This document shows, one piece after another, positions 1 to 6,654 of a stretch of DNA of 12,059 nt. A program made the position numbers and the translations under genes. Location of the stretch: contig JASBSH010000249.1 in the NCBI GenBank assembly GCA_030149025.1, forward strand, positions 1 to 12,059, written 5' to 3'. The stretch is from Actinomycetales bacterium (lineage in GTDB: Bacteria; Actinomycetota; Actinomycetes; Actinomycetales; BWSM-131). The notes under the pieces were generated by a model. It made no database searches and was not told the origin of the DNA. It was given only the letters and a program-made list of their open reading frames with translations. Position 1 is the first letter of the stretch. Every line of letters starts with the position of its first letter.

Positions 1-252
1 TTCCGCTCGGGCGCCGTGCATGTCGGCGACCACCATCTGCAGCCCTCTCACCGAGCCGGGTGCCGCGTCGGTGATGCCCTTACCCAGCGCGATCGAGCAT
101 GCGGAGCCAGGCGGGGTCAGCTGCACGAACCGGATGTCGTCGCTCACCGTGTGATCGTGGTCGGCGTTGAACCCGGCCTGGTCGGTGTAGAACGCCTTGG
201 CGCGGTCGACGTCCGAGACCGGCACCGCCACCAGCTCGAGCTTGTAGTCCAT
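1..252 (-). CDS. VOC (glyoxalase/bleomycin-resistance fold) family protein, 3' end outside window
   Basis: The first 84 residues are visible, beginning MDYKLELVAVPVSDVDRAKA and continuing through a FYTDQAGF segment. This is the usual beta-alpha opening of the vicinal oxygen chelate fold: a first strand (LELVAVPVSD), then the D-R-A-xx-FY helix, then the GF turn. VOC proteins are metal-dependent lyases, dioxygenases or drug-binding proteins; the visible part does not decide which. The ATG start at 252 is well supported by GGGAGGA (minus strand) about 6 nt upstream. The reading frame runs off the left edge without a stop. The gene lies downstream of the deoC operon in the same direction but is separated from it by 223 nt containing repeats, so it is probably transcribed separately. 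The family call is firm; substrate is unknown. Confidence 0.85.
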   Translation of the reverse strand, partial: MDYKLELVAVPVSDVDRAKAFYTDQAGFNADHDHTVSDDIRFVQLTPPGSACSIALGKGITDAAPGSVRGLQMVVADMHGARAE

Positions 253-322
253 GTCGTCCTCCCGATGCCTTCGGTTCGCCCACGACGCTAGCTGGGGCCA
301 CCGACAGCGGGCAGCAACTTGT

Positions 323-381
323 GCGACGTTCTGCAGGCCGACCGCGGTGCGCTGAGCACGAGGCCGTCTGCAGAACGTCGC
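323..381. repeat. Palindromic repeat element, copy A
   Basis: Perfect 14-nt inverted arms GCGACGTTCTGCAG (323-336) and CTGCAGAACGTCGC (368-381) enclose a 31-nt centre (337-367). Read on the minus strand, the centre matches the centre of copy B (4034-4064) at about 22 of 31 positions by eye, including an unbroken CGTGCTCAGCG. The centre can form a smaller apical stem (GTGC/GCAC). The element is non-coding, between the last gene of the deoC operon and the VOC gene. Its function is unknown: terminator, protein-binding site or small mobile repeat are all possible. Confidence 0.8.
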
Positions 382-433
382 CGAAGTTCACCGACATCGA
401 TCGGTCGGTGAGCGGTACGTGCTCGCCGCGGTC

Positions 434-454
434 TGCAGAAGTGCAAGATCACGA
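434..454. repeat. Short dispersed repeat, copy 1
   Basis: TGCAGAAGTGCAAGATCACG lies 22 nt beyond the stop codon of the ALDH-like gene. Compared with copy 3 (4898-4918), 20 of 21 bases agree, although the copies are about 4.5 kb apart. It starts with the same CTGCAGAA string that ends the arms of the palindromic element, so the two repeats may be related. Confidence 0.7.
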
Positions 455-475
455 CATGGGCGGTTAGTGGGCTGG

Positions 476-1453
476 TCAGGTGCCCTTCGGGTGCCAGACG
501 GTCTTCGTCTCCGTGAACTGCAGGATCCGTGCCGGTCCGGGCGGGGGAGTGAGCCAGGTCGGCTCGTCGCCATCGTGCGGCCGCAGCACCCGCTTGAGAT
601 TGTCGGCCGCGGCAGCCTCCAGGTCCGCCCACACCACGCCGTCGGCGCCGGCCGCACCGGTCAGGTCGATGGCGTTCACGTCGGCGTGGGACGCGAGCCA
701 CGGCGCGACCTCCGCGGTGCGGCCCGTTAGCAGGTTGACCACGCCACCCGGGACGTCGGAGGTCGCGAGCACCTCGGTCAGGGTGACGGCGGGCAGCGGG
801 CGCTTCTCACTCGCCAGCACAACCACGGTGTTGCCGGTCACCAGGATGGGCGCGATCACGCTCACGAGCCCGAGCAGCGAAGAGCCTTGGGGGGCAAGGG
901 CCGCCACGACACCGGTCGGCTCCGGCACCGATAGGTTGAAGTACGGCCCGGCGACGGGGTTGGCGTTGCCGGCGACCTGGGCCACCTTGTCGGTCCAGCC
1001 GGCGTACCAGACCCACCGGTCGATGGCGGCCGACACGAGGCTCTCCGCGCGGGCCCGTGTCACGCCCTCGCCCCGCGACACCTCGTCGACGAACTGCGCC
1101 CGCCGCCCCTCCATCAGCTCGGCGACCCGGTACAGCACCTGACCGCGGTTGTACGCCGTCGCGCCGGCCCAGCCCTTGAACGCCGCGCGCGCGGCCACGA
1201 CGGCGTCGCGGGCGTCCTTGCGGGAGCCCTGTGCCGCGTTGGCGAGGAACCGCCCGCGGGAGTCGGTCACCTCGTACGACCGACCCGACTCGCTGCGTGG
1301 GAACGTGCCGCCGATGTACAGCTTGTACGTCTTGCGGACGTCCAGGCGCTCCGGTCGCTGGGACGGCGAAGCTGCCTTCTGCTCGTTGCCTTCCTGCTGC
1401 TCGCGGCCTTCCGGCCGATGACTGCCGGTCTCGCGGATCTTCGTCGGGCTCAT
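476..1453 (-). CDS. Catalytically vestigial ALDH-like protein (ALDH16 C-terminal-domain type)
   Basis: A 325-residue aldehyde dehydrogenase relative, much shorter than the usual 480-500. Residues 1-40 are a polar, Gln/Glu/Arg-rich, probably disordered leader. The ALDH N-terminal and Rossmann region follows (KTYKLYIGG at 41-49, AFKGWAG at 91-97, TGNTVVVL at 206-213). Key residues are gone: the PWNF oxyanion Asn is replaced (APQG, 187-190), the LKPAE lysine is replaced (LASE), and both the ELGGK glutamate and the cysteine motif are absent. The chain ends NLKRV...TKTVWHPKG. Human ALDH16A1, as I recall it, ends its second, inactive ALDH domain in a similar NLKPVW...TKALWLPMG pattern. The start overlaps the stop of the upstream catalytic ALDH gene as ATGA and has AGGTGG before it, so the two are translationally coupled and likely form one complex. 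It probably has a structural or regulatory role. No ALDH remnant follows the stop, so I do not read it as a frameshifted pseudogene. Confidence 0.85.
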   Translation of the reverse strand: MSPTKIRETGSHRPEGREQQEGNEQKAASPSQRPERLDVRKTYKLYIGGTFPRSESGRSYEVTDSRGRFLANAAQGSRKDARDAVVAARAAFKGWAGATAYNRGQVLYRVAELMEGRRAQFVDEVSRGEGVTRARAESLVSAAIDRWVWYAGWTDKVAQVAGNANPVAGPYFNLSVPEPTGVVAALAPQGSSLLGLVSVIAPILVTGNTVVVLASEKRPLPAVTLTEVLATSDVPGGVVNLLTGRTAEVAPWLASHADVNAIDLTGAAGADGVVWADLEAAAADNLKRVLRPHDGDEPTWLTPPPGPARILQFTETKTVWHPKGT

Positions 1454-2895
1454 GCCACCTCACCTGACTGCAGGTACCCCTCGAGGCCCTGGCGGCCCCC
1501 TTCACGCCCGTACCCAGACTCCTTGTATCCCCCGAAGGGACTGGCCGGGTCGAACCGGTTGAACGTGTTCGCCCACACCACGCCGGCACGCAACCGGTCA
1601 GCCGCCCAGAGGATGCGGGACCCCTTCTCGGTCCAGACGCCGGCGGACAGCCCGTAGGGGGTGTTGTTGGCCTTCTCGATCGCCTCCGAGGGGGTGCGGA
1701 ACGTGAGGACGGCGAGCACCGGTCCGAAGATCTCCTCGCGAGCGATTCGATGACTGTTCGAGACCCCCGTGAAAACGGTCGGGGCGAACCAGAAACCGGA
1801 CGACGGGAGCTCGCACTCCGGGGACCATCGGGTCGCGCCCTCGGCCTCACCGACCTCCGACAGCTCGGTGATCCTCGCGAGCTGCTCGGCGGAGTTGATC
1901 GCACCGATGTCGGTGTTCTTGTCGAGCGGGTCGCCGACGCGGAGCGTGGTGAGCCGCCGCTTCAGCCGGTCCACCACCTCGTCCGCGACCGACTCCTGGA
2001 CGAGCAGCCGGGAGCCGGCGCAGCACACATGGCCCTGGTTGAAGAAGATGCCGTTGACGATCCCCTCGACCGCCTGGTCGATCGGCGCGTCGTCGAAGAC
2101 GATGTTGGCCGCCTTGCCGCCCAGCTCCAGGGTGACCTTCTTCCGCGAACCCGCCACCGATCTGGCGATCTCGCGCCCGACCGCAGTGGACCCCGTGAAG
2201 GCGACCTTGTCGACGTCCGGGTGGCGTACGAGAGCCTGACCCGTGCGGCCCGCGCCCGTCACGATGTTGACCACACCGGGCGGCAGGTCCGCCTGTTGGC
2301 AGATCTCGGCGAACAGCATTGCCGTCAAAGGCGTCGTCTCCGCCGGCTTCAGGACGACCGTGTTGCCGGTGGCGAGAGCCGGAGCGATCTTCCAGGCGAG
2401 CATCAGCAGGGGGAAGTTCCAGGGGATCACCTGGCCCGCCACGCCCAGCGGCTTCGGCGACGGGCCGAGGCCGGCGTGCTCCAGCTTGTCCGCCCAGCCG
2501 GCGTAGTAGAAGAAATGCGCGGCGGCAGTGGGGATGTCGACGTCCCGGCTCTCCTTGATCGGCTTGCCGTTGTCGAGCGACTCCAGGACAGCCAGCTCGC
2601 GTGACCGCTCCTGCATGATGCGCGCGATCCTGAACAGGTACTTGCCCCGTTCGGAGCCCGGCATACGGGACCAGACCCGCTCGTAGGCGCGACGTGCAGC
2701 GGCGACGGCACGGTCGACGTCCGCGTCGTCGGCCTCCGCGACCTCGGCGAGCACCTCCTCGGTGGCAGGGCTGATCGACTTGAACGGCTTGCCGTTGCCC
2801 GGGATGAACTCGCCGTCGATGAACAGCCCGTAGCTGCTCCTGAGGTTGACGACCGAGCGCGACTCGGGCGCCGGTGCGTACTCGAAGATGCCCAT
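1450..2895 (-). CDS. NAD(P)+-dependent aldehyde dehydrogenase, ALDH16 N-terminal-domain type
   Basis: A full catalytic aldehyde dehydrogenase, 481 residues from the ATG at 2895. It carries the PWNF oxyanion asparagine (N160), the cofactor lysine in LKPAE (K183), ELGGK with general base E257, the nucleophile motif GHVCCAG (C291 by alignment with human ALDH2 C302), and EEIFGPV (E388). The N-terminus IFEYAPAPES resembles the EYGPxPES opening I recall for ALDH16 proteins. It sits 38 nt after deoC, so its natural substrate is probably the acetaldehyde released by DeoC, giving acetate and a reduced cofactor in the cytosol. The ATG at 2895 is preferred because AGGTGG lies 8 nt upstream; an in-frame GTG at 2907 would overlap that site. 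Its stop codon overlaps the start of the vestigial ALDH gene. The substrate is inferred from context, not from active-site residues. Confidence 0.93.
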   Translation of the reverse strand: MGIFEYAPAPESRSVVNLRSSYGLFIDGEFIPGNGKPFKSISPATEEVLAEVAEADDADVDRAVAAARRAYERVWSRMPGSERGKYLFRIARIMQERSRELAVLESLDNGKPIKESRDVDIPTAAAHFFYYAGWADKLEHAGLGPSPKPLGVAGQVIPWNFPLLMLAWKIAPALATGNTVVLKPAETTPLTAMLFAEICQQADLPPGVVNIVTGAGRTGQALVRHPDVDKVAFTGSTAVGREIARSVAGSRKKVTLELGGKAANIVFDDAPIDQAVEGIVNGIFFNQGHVCCAGSRLLVQESVADEVVDRLKRRLTTLRVGDPLDKNTDIGAINSAEQLARITELSEVGEAEGATRWSPECELPSSGFWFAPTVFTGVSNSHRIAREEIFGPVLAVLTFRTPSEAIEKANNTPYGLSAGVWTEKGSRILWAADRLRAGVVWANTFNRFDPASPFGGYKESGYGREGGRQGLEGYLQSGEVA

Positions 2896-2933
2896 CGTGG
2901 TGACCACCTATGTCTGTCGGTCGAGCTGGCGAG

Positions 2934-3953
2934 TCAGTCGAGGGTGACGTAGTCGGGGCCGGAGTAGTGGCCGGTGCGAAGCTTCTGGCGTTGCAGCAGA
3001 ACGTCGTTCAGCAGGCTGGAGGCCCCGAACCGGAACCAGTCCGGGCTCAGCCAGTCCTCACCCGTGGTCTCGTTGACCATGACGAGGTACTTGAGCGCGT
3101 CCTTGGCGGTGCGGATCCCGCCGGCCGGTTTCACTCCCACCATCTGACCGGTCTGGCGGCGCCAGTCGCGAACCGCCTCGAGCATGACCAGGGTGACGGG
3201 CATCGTCGCGGCGGGGGAGACCTTGCCGGTCGACGTCTTGATGAAGTCGCCGCCGGCGAGCATCGCCAGCCAGGAGGCGCGCCGCACGTCGTCGTAGCCG
3301 GCGAGCTCACCGGTTTCGAGGATCACCTTCAGATGCGCCTGGCGGCCGGCGGTGTGACACGTCTCCTTGATCGCGACGATCTCCTCGAACACCTGCAGGT
3401 ACCGGCCGGACAGGAACGCGCCCCGGTCGATCACCATGTCGATCTCGTCGGCGCCGGCATCGACGGCGAAGGCGGTGTCGCCGAGCTTCACGTCCAACGG
3501 GGCGCGCCCGCTGGGGAACGCGGTGGCGACGGCGGCGACCTTCACCCCGCTGCCCGCGACCGCCTCGACGGCCACCGGGACGAGGTCGTTGTAGACGCAG
3601 ACCGCGGCGACGCGGGGGCACGACGGGTCGGACGCGTCAGGGGTCAGCGCCTTGGCGCAGAGCGTTCGGACCTTGCCGGACGTGTCCGCCCCCTCGAGCG
3701 TGGTCAGGTCGATCATGCGAATCGCCATGTCGAGGCCCCAGGCCTTCGCCGTCGTCTTGATCGACCGGGTGCCGAGAGAGGCGGCCCGCTGGTCCGCGCC
3801 GACCTGGTCGACACCGGGCAGGCCGTGCAGGAAACGCCGCAGTGAGGAGTCGTCGAGAGTGGAGGTGCCGAGCACGTTGCGGGCCGTCGCGGTCAGCTGC
3901 GCGCCGACCGACGTACCGCTCGCTGTCTGTGAGGGCGCCGTCGTGGTCACCAC
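2934..3953 (-). CDS. deoC: Deoxyribose-phosphate aldolase
   Basis: A class I aldolase that cleaves 2-deoxyribose-5-phosphate to glyceraldehyde-3-phosphate and acetaldehyde in the cytosol. At 339 residues it is the long form; E. coli DeoC has about 259. The Schiff-base lysine is K239 in DFIKTSTGK. The second active-site lysine is K275 in GVKPAGGIRT, and D172 in DEIDMVI matches E. coli D102. The extra N-terminal 60 or so residues and the C-terminal tail are typical of the long subfamily. It is the first gene of an operon with the ALDH pair, which would consume the acetaldehyde. Two adjacent GTG codons (3953 and 3950) can serve as start. Neither has a Shine-Dalgarno sequence, but a TAGACT box sits just upstream, which suggests a leaderless message beginning at or near the GTG at 3950. 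Confidence 0.96.
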   Translation of the reverse strand: MVTTTAPSQTASGTSVGAQLTATARNVLGTSTLDDSSLRRFLHGLPGVDQVGADQRAASLGTRSIKTTAKAWGLDMAIRMIDLTTLEGADTSGKVRTLCAKALTPDASDPSCPRVAAVCVYNDLVPVAVEAVAGSGVKVAAVATAFPSGRAPLDVKLGDTAFAVDAGADEIDMVIDRGAFLSGRYLQVFEEIVAIKETCHTAGRQAHLKVILETGELAGYDDVRRASWLAMLAGGDFIKTSTGKVSPAATMPVTLVMLEAVRDWRRQTGQMVGVKPAGGIRTAKDALKYLVMVNETTGEDWLSPDWFRFGASSLLNDVLLQRQKLRTGHYSGPDYVTLD

Positions 3954-3956
3954 GGG

Positions 3957-3962
3957 AGTCTA
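3957..3962 (-). promoter_or_regulatory. Putative -10 box of the deoC operon (leaderless start)
   Basis: On the minus strand TAGACT fits the TANNNT consensus of actinobacterial primary sigma factors. It ends 6 nt before the GTG at 3950, the distance expected if transcription starts at the start codon itself. No good -35 hexamer is visible, and no ribosome-binding site is present, which agrees with a leaderless message. Confidence 0.45.
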
Positions 3963-4012
3963 GCCCGCGTGCCGGCTCCGGCCCTTCGTGCGCAGACATC
4001 ACTTCCCGGACC

Positions 4013-4085
4013 GCAGACCGCGACGTTCTGCAGACGGGCCCGTGCTCAGCGGACACGATTGGACCTGCAGAACGTCGCGGTCTGC
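4013..4085. repeat. Palindromic repeat element, copy B (21-nt arms)
   Basis: Perfect 21-nt inverted arms occupy 4013-4033 and 4065-4085. Their inner 14 nt (GCGACGTTCTGCAG and complement) are identical to the arms of copy A. The centre (4034-4064) is 31 nt, the same length as in copy A, and shares CGTGCTCAGCG. An apical stem CGTG/CACG can form inside it, while the loop CTCAGCG is kept. The element lies between the divergent deoC and PH-domain genes, about 60 nt upstream of the deoC start. It could be an operator, a cruciform-forming site or a mobile repeat; the sequence does not decide. Confidence 0.85.
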
Positions 4086-4170
4086 CGGGACCCGGCGGTT
4101 TCTGGATCGTGCCGTGATCCGGCGAGAGCGTCTTCGCCGCATGACCAGACCAGCGTGACACCATGCTGGT

Positions 4171-4830
4171 GTGGTTCTGAAGCGGTCCGCGAGCGGGTCC
4201 ATCACGGTGGACGACACCGGCGCGCGCGTGTTCCGGCCCCTGTTCGTCCGCGTGCTCAGCGTCGTGGTGTGGGTGCTGCTCGTCGTGTTCGAGGCGCTCT
4301 CCTGGCGCAACGGGGCGGGGGCGGGCCTGCGGGCCGTCCCGATCCTGGCGCTGGTCGCCGTGCTCGTGTACGCGCTGTTCTGGCGACCTCACGTACGGGT
4401 CGACGAGGACGGCGTCACGCTCGTCAACGTGCTACGGGACGTTCGCGTCCCCTTCCGTGCGCTGGACGCCGTCACCACCCAGTTCGCCCTCACGCTTCAC
4501 TGCCAGGACCACAAGTACGCCGCATGGGCGGCGCCGGCGCCCGGGCGGACCAGCGTGATGGGCCTCGCCCGCCGCGACGCGACCGGGTTGCAGCACCTGG
4601 GAGTCAACATCGACCAGGGCATGACAGCCAGCGCCGCGCCGAACACCGACTCCGGCGGGGCCGCGTTGCTGGTCCAGCACCGGTGGGAGAGGTGGCGCTC
4701 ACAGGCGCCGGCCGCTCAGGCTCGCGGGATCGGCGACCAGGACGAACGCGTAACGGTTCGCTGGGACGTGCCTGTCGTCGTCCTGCTGGCCGTCACGTTC
4801 GTCGCGAGCGTGGTCGCGTTGCTGGTCTGA
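4171..4830 (+). CDS. PH-domain (bPH_6-like) membrane protein
   Basis: A 219-residue membrane protein. Hydrophobic segments at about 24-41, 54-70 and 200-219 are likely transmembrane helices. Residues about 71-126 (WRPHVRVDEDGVTLVN, then VRVPFRALDAV, then YAAWAAPAPGR) have the pattern of the actinobacterial bacterial-PH domain found in many small membrane proteins. These have no established biochemical function. A charged cytosolic stretch (about 127-198) joins the domain to the last helix. The start is the GTG at 4171; an ATG at 4163 is in another frame and closes at once. No clear Shine-Dalgarno is present. The gene is divergent from deoC and convergent with pmmB, so it interrupts the two deoxynucleoside operons without an obvious link to them. 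The domain call is from pattern recall. Confidence 0.82.
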   Translation: MVLKRSASGSITVDDTGARVFRPLFVRVLSVVVWVLLVVFEALSWRNGAGAGLRAVPILALVAVLVYALFWRPHVRVDEDGVTLVNVLRDVRVPFRALDAVTTQFALTLHCQDHKYAAWAAPAPGRTSVMGLARRDATGLQHLGVNIDQGMTASAAPNTDSGGAALLVQHRWERWRSQAPAAQARGIGDQDERVTVRWDVPVVVLLAVTFVASVVALLV

Positions 4831-4852
4831 TCTGACCACTGGGAAAGCCGCG

Positions 4853-4874
4853 CGTGCGGAACTGCATGATCACG
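4853..4874. repeat. Short dispersed repeat, copy 2
   Basis: CGTGCGGAACTGCATGATCA followed by CG. It matches copy 3, 43 nt downstream, except for two positions (C for G and T for A). It lies between the converging 3' ends of the PH-domain gene and pmmB. Confidence 0.65.
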
Positions 4875-4895
4875 GCGGGGGCGGGGGAGCCGGCT

Positions 4896-4917
4896 CGTGC
4901 GGAAGTGCAAGATCACG
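4896..4917. repeat. Short dispersed repeat, copy 3, overlapping the pmmB stop codon
   Basis: CGTGCGGAAGTGCAAGATCA followed by CG; the TGA of pmmB (4913-4915 on the minus strand) lies inside it. Shared consensus of the three copies: TGCRGAASTGCAWGATCACG. The CGTG/CACG ends could pair in a weak hairpin. With copy 2 it makes a tandem pair in the convergent intergenic region. Confidence 0.65.
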
Positions 4918-6631
4918 AAGTGAGGGGGCCGGCGGCGGCGGCGACGTCGGCGCGCAGGCTTGCGATCCGCTGGGCCGCCTTCGTCCGCGCTGATCCCACC
5001 GCGTCACCCTCGACCGGGACGATCACCTCGAGGTAGCACTTGAGCTTCGGTTCGGTGCCGCTCGGCCGCACGATGACGCGGTCGCCGTGCTGACTGAGGT
5101 AGCGCAGGCCGTCGGTCGGCGGGAGCCCGTCGGTGCCGGCGCTCAGGTCGACCACCTCGGTCACGGGGCTGCCCGCCAGCTCGGACGGCGGCCGCTCACG
5201 CAGGCGGGTCATCGCGGCGCCGATCAGCGAGAGGTCCTGGACGCGTACGGAAAGCTGGTCCGTGGCGTACACGCCATGGGCGCGGGCGAGGTCATCGAGG
5301 GCGTCGAGCATCGAACGGCCCTGGGCCTTCAGCGACGCGGCGAGCTCGGCGACGAGCACCGCGGCGCTGATGCCGTCCTTGTCGCGCACCGTGGCCGGGT
5401 CGACGCAGTACCCGAGCGCCTCCTCGTACCCGAACACCAGCCCGGGCACGCGGGAGATCCACTTGAAACCGGTGAGGGTCTCGGCGTGCTTCAACCCGTG
5501 CGCCTCGGCGATGCGGGCCAGCAGGCGGCTGGAGACGATCGAGTTCGCGAGCACCGCGCCTTCGGGAAGGGTTCCGCGAGAGGGGATGTGCTCACCCAGC
5601 AGCGCGCCGACCTCGTCGCCGCGAAGCATCCGCCAGCCGCCGTCGGCCGAGGGGTCGGGTACGGCGACGGCACATCGGTCGGCGTCGGGGTCGTTCGCGA
5701 TGACGATGTCCGCGCCACGGTCACGAGCGGCGGCGAGCGCCAGGTCCATGGCCCCCGGCTCCTCGGGGTTCGGGAAGGCCACGGTGGGGAAGGCCGGGTC
5801 CGGCCGGGCCTGCTCGGGGACGAGGTAGACATCGTCGAAACCGGTGCGGCGCAACGCTTCCGCCACCGTGTCACCGCCGACCCCGTGCAGCGGTGTCACG
5901 ATGATGCTGAGGTCGCGAGGGCCGCCGGGCGCCGCCACCTGCACGACGCGTTCCAGGTACGCCTCGCGCACCTCGTCGCCGAGGGTGGTCCACCCGTCAT
6001 CCGGTCTGGAAACCAGGTCGAGCCGCCCGACACGCGCGATGTGAGAGGCGATCTCGGCATCGGCAGGGGGCACGATCTGCGCACCCTCCTCACCCGGGCC
6101 GCCCAGGTACACCTTGTACCCGTTGTCCCGTGGCGGGTTGTGGCTGGCGGTCACCATCACGCCGGCGTCGCAGCCCAGGTGACGAACCGCGAAGGCCAGC
6201 ACCGGCGTCGGCAGCGGACGCGGCAGGACCATGGCGCTGATCCCCGCTCCTGCCATCACCGACGCCGTGTCGTGCGCGAACACATCGGAGTTGCGGCGGG
6301 CGTCGAAACCGATCACGACCGCGGCGTCGCCCTCACCGCGAGATCGGCTGCGGTTCTCGAGGTATGCGGCCAGGCCGGCTGCCGCGCGAATCACGACCAC
6401 GCGGTTCATCCGGTTCGGCCCGGCGCCGAGCGCCCCGCGCAGTCCGGCCGTACCGAACTGCAGGGTCCCGGCGAACCGGTCGGCCAGGTCGGCCGCTGCC
6501 GCCTCGTCACCTGCCCGGACGGCGCCGAGCAGGTCGCGCAGCTCGGCCGCGGTCTGCGGGTCGGGGTCCTGGGAGACCCAGTCCTCCGCCTGCTCGATCA
6601 GCCGGCCGGTCAGCCGCTTGTTCGTCGTCAC
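4913..6631 (-). CDS. pmmB: Phospho-sugar mutase (phosphomannomutase/phosphopentomutase, PmmB type)
   Basis: A 572-residue alpha-D-phosphohexomutase superfamily enzyme. It shows FGTAGLRG (59-66), the phosphoserine loop TASHNPP with catalytic S163, the metal loop NDPDADR (D314, D316, D318), the sugar-binding loop GYEEALG (401-407) and the phosphate-binding loop RPSGTEPK (522-529). The length and the GYEEALGYCVDP segment fit the PGM2-like subgroup, which in other organisms acts as phosphopentomutase. Sitting 23 nt after punA, it most likely converts (deoxy)ribose-1-phosphate to the 5-phosphate and feeds DeoC; phosphoglucose or phosphomannose activity is possible too. The GTG start at 6631 has GAGGGGA a few bases upstream. 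The stop codon lies inside a dispersed repeat. The family is certain; substrate preference is inferred. Confidence 0.95.
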   Translation of the reverse strand: MTTNKRLTGRLIEQAEDWVSQDPDPQTAAELRDLLGAVRAGDEAAAADLADRFAGTLQFGTAGLRGALGAGPNRMNRVVVIRAAAGLAAYLENRSRSRGEGDAAVVIGFDARRNSDVFAHDTASVMAGAGISAMVLPRPLPTPVLAFAVRHLGCDAGVMVTASHNPPRDNGYKVYLGGPGEEGAQIVPPADAEIASHIARVGRLDLVSRPDDGWTTLGDEVREAYLERVVQVAAPGGPRDLSIIVTPLHGVGGDTVAEALRRTGFDDVYLVPEQARPDPAFPTVAFPNPEEPGAMDLALAAARDRGADIVIANDPDADRCAVAVPDPSADGGWRMLRGDEVGALLGEHIPSRGTLPEGAVLANSIVSSRLLARIAEAHGLKHAETLTGFKWISRVPGLVFGYEEALGYCVDPATVRDKDGISAAVLVAELAASLKAQGRSMLDALDDLARAHGVYATDQLSVRVQDLSLIGAAMTRLRERPPSELAGSPVTEVVDLSAGTDGLPPTDGLRYLSQHGDRVIVRPSGTEPKLKCYLEVIVPVEGDAVGSARTKAAQRIASLRADVAAAAGPLTS

Positions 6632-6654
6632 GTCCCGTCCCCTCAGCCAGTCGA

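Noticed and set aside
253..475. Remnant of the missing ALDH catalytic domain downstream of the short ALDH gene
   Set aside because: No frame on the minus strand shows ELGGK, the cysteine loop or EEIFGPV; the stretch holds repeats instead. The short protein therefore looks natural rather than frameshifted.
1750..2604. Plus-strand open frame of 284 codons
   Set aside because: It is the complement of the catalytic ALDH gene, with no recognisable protein features.
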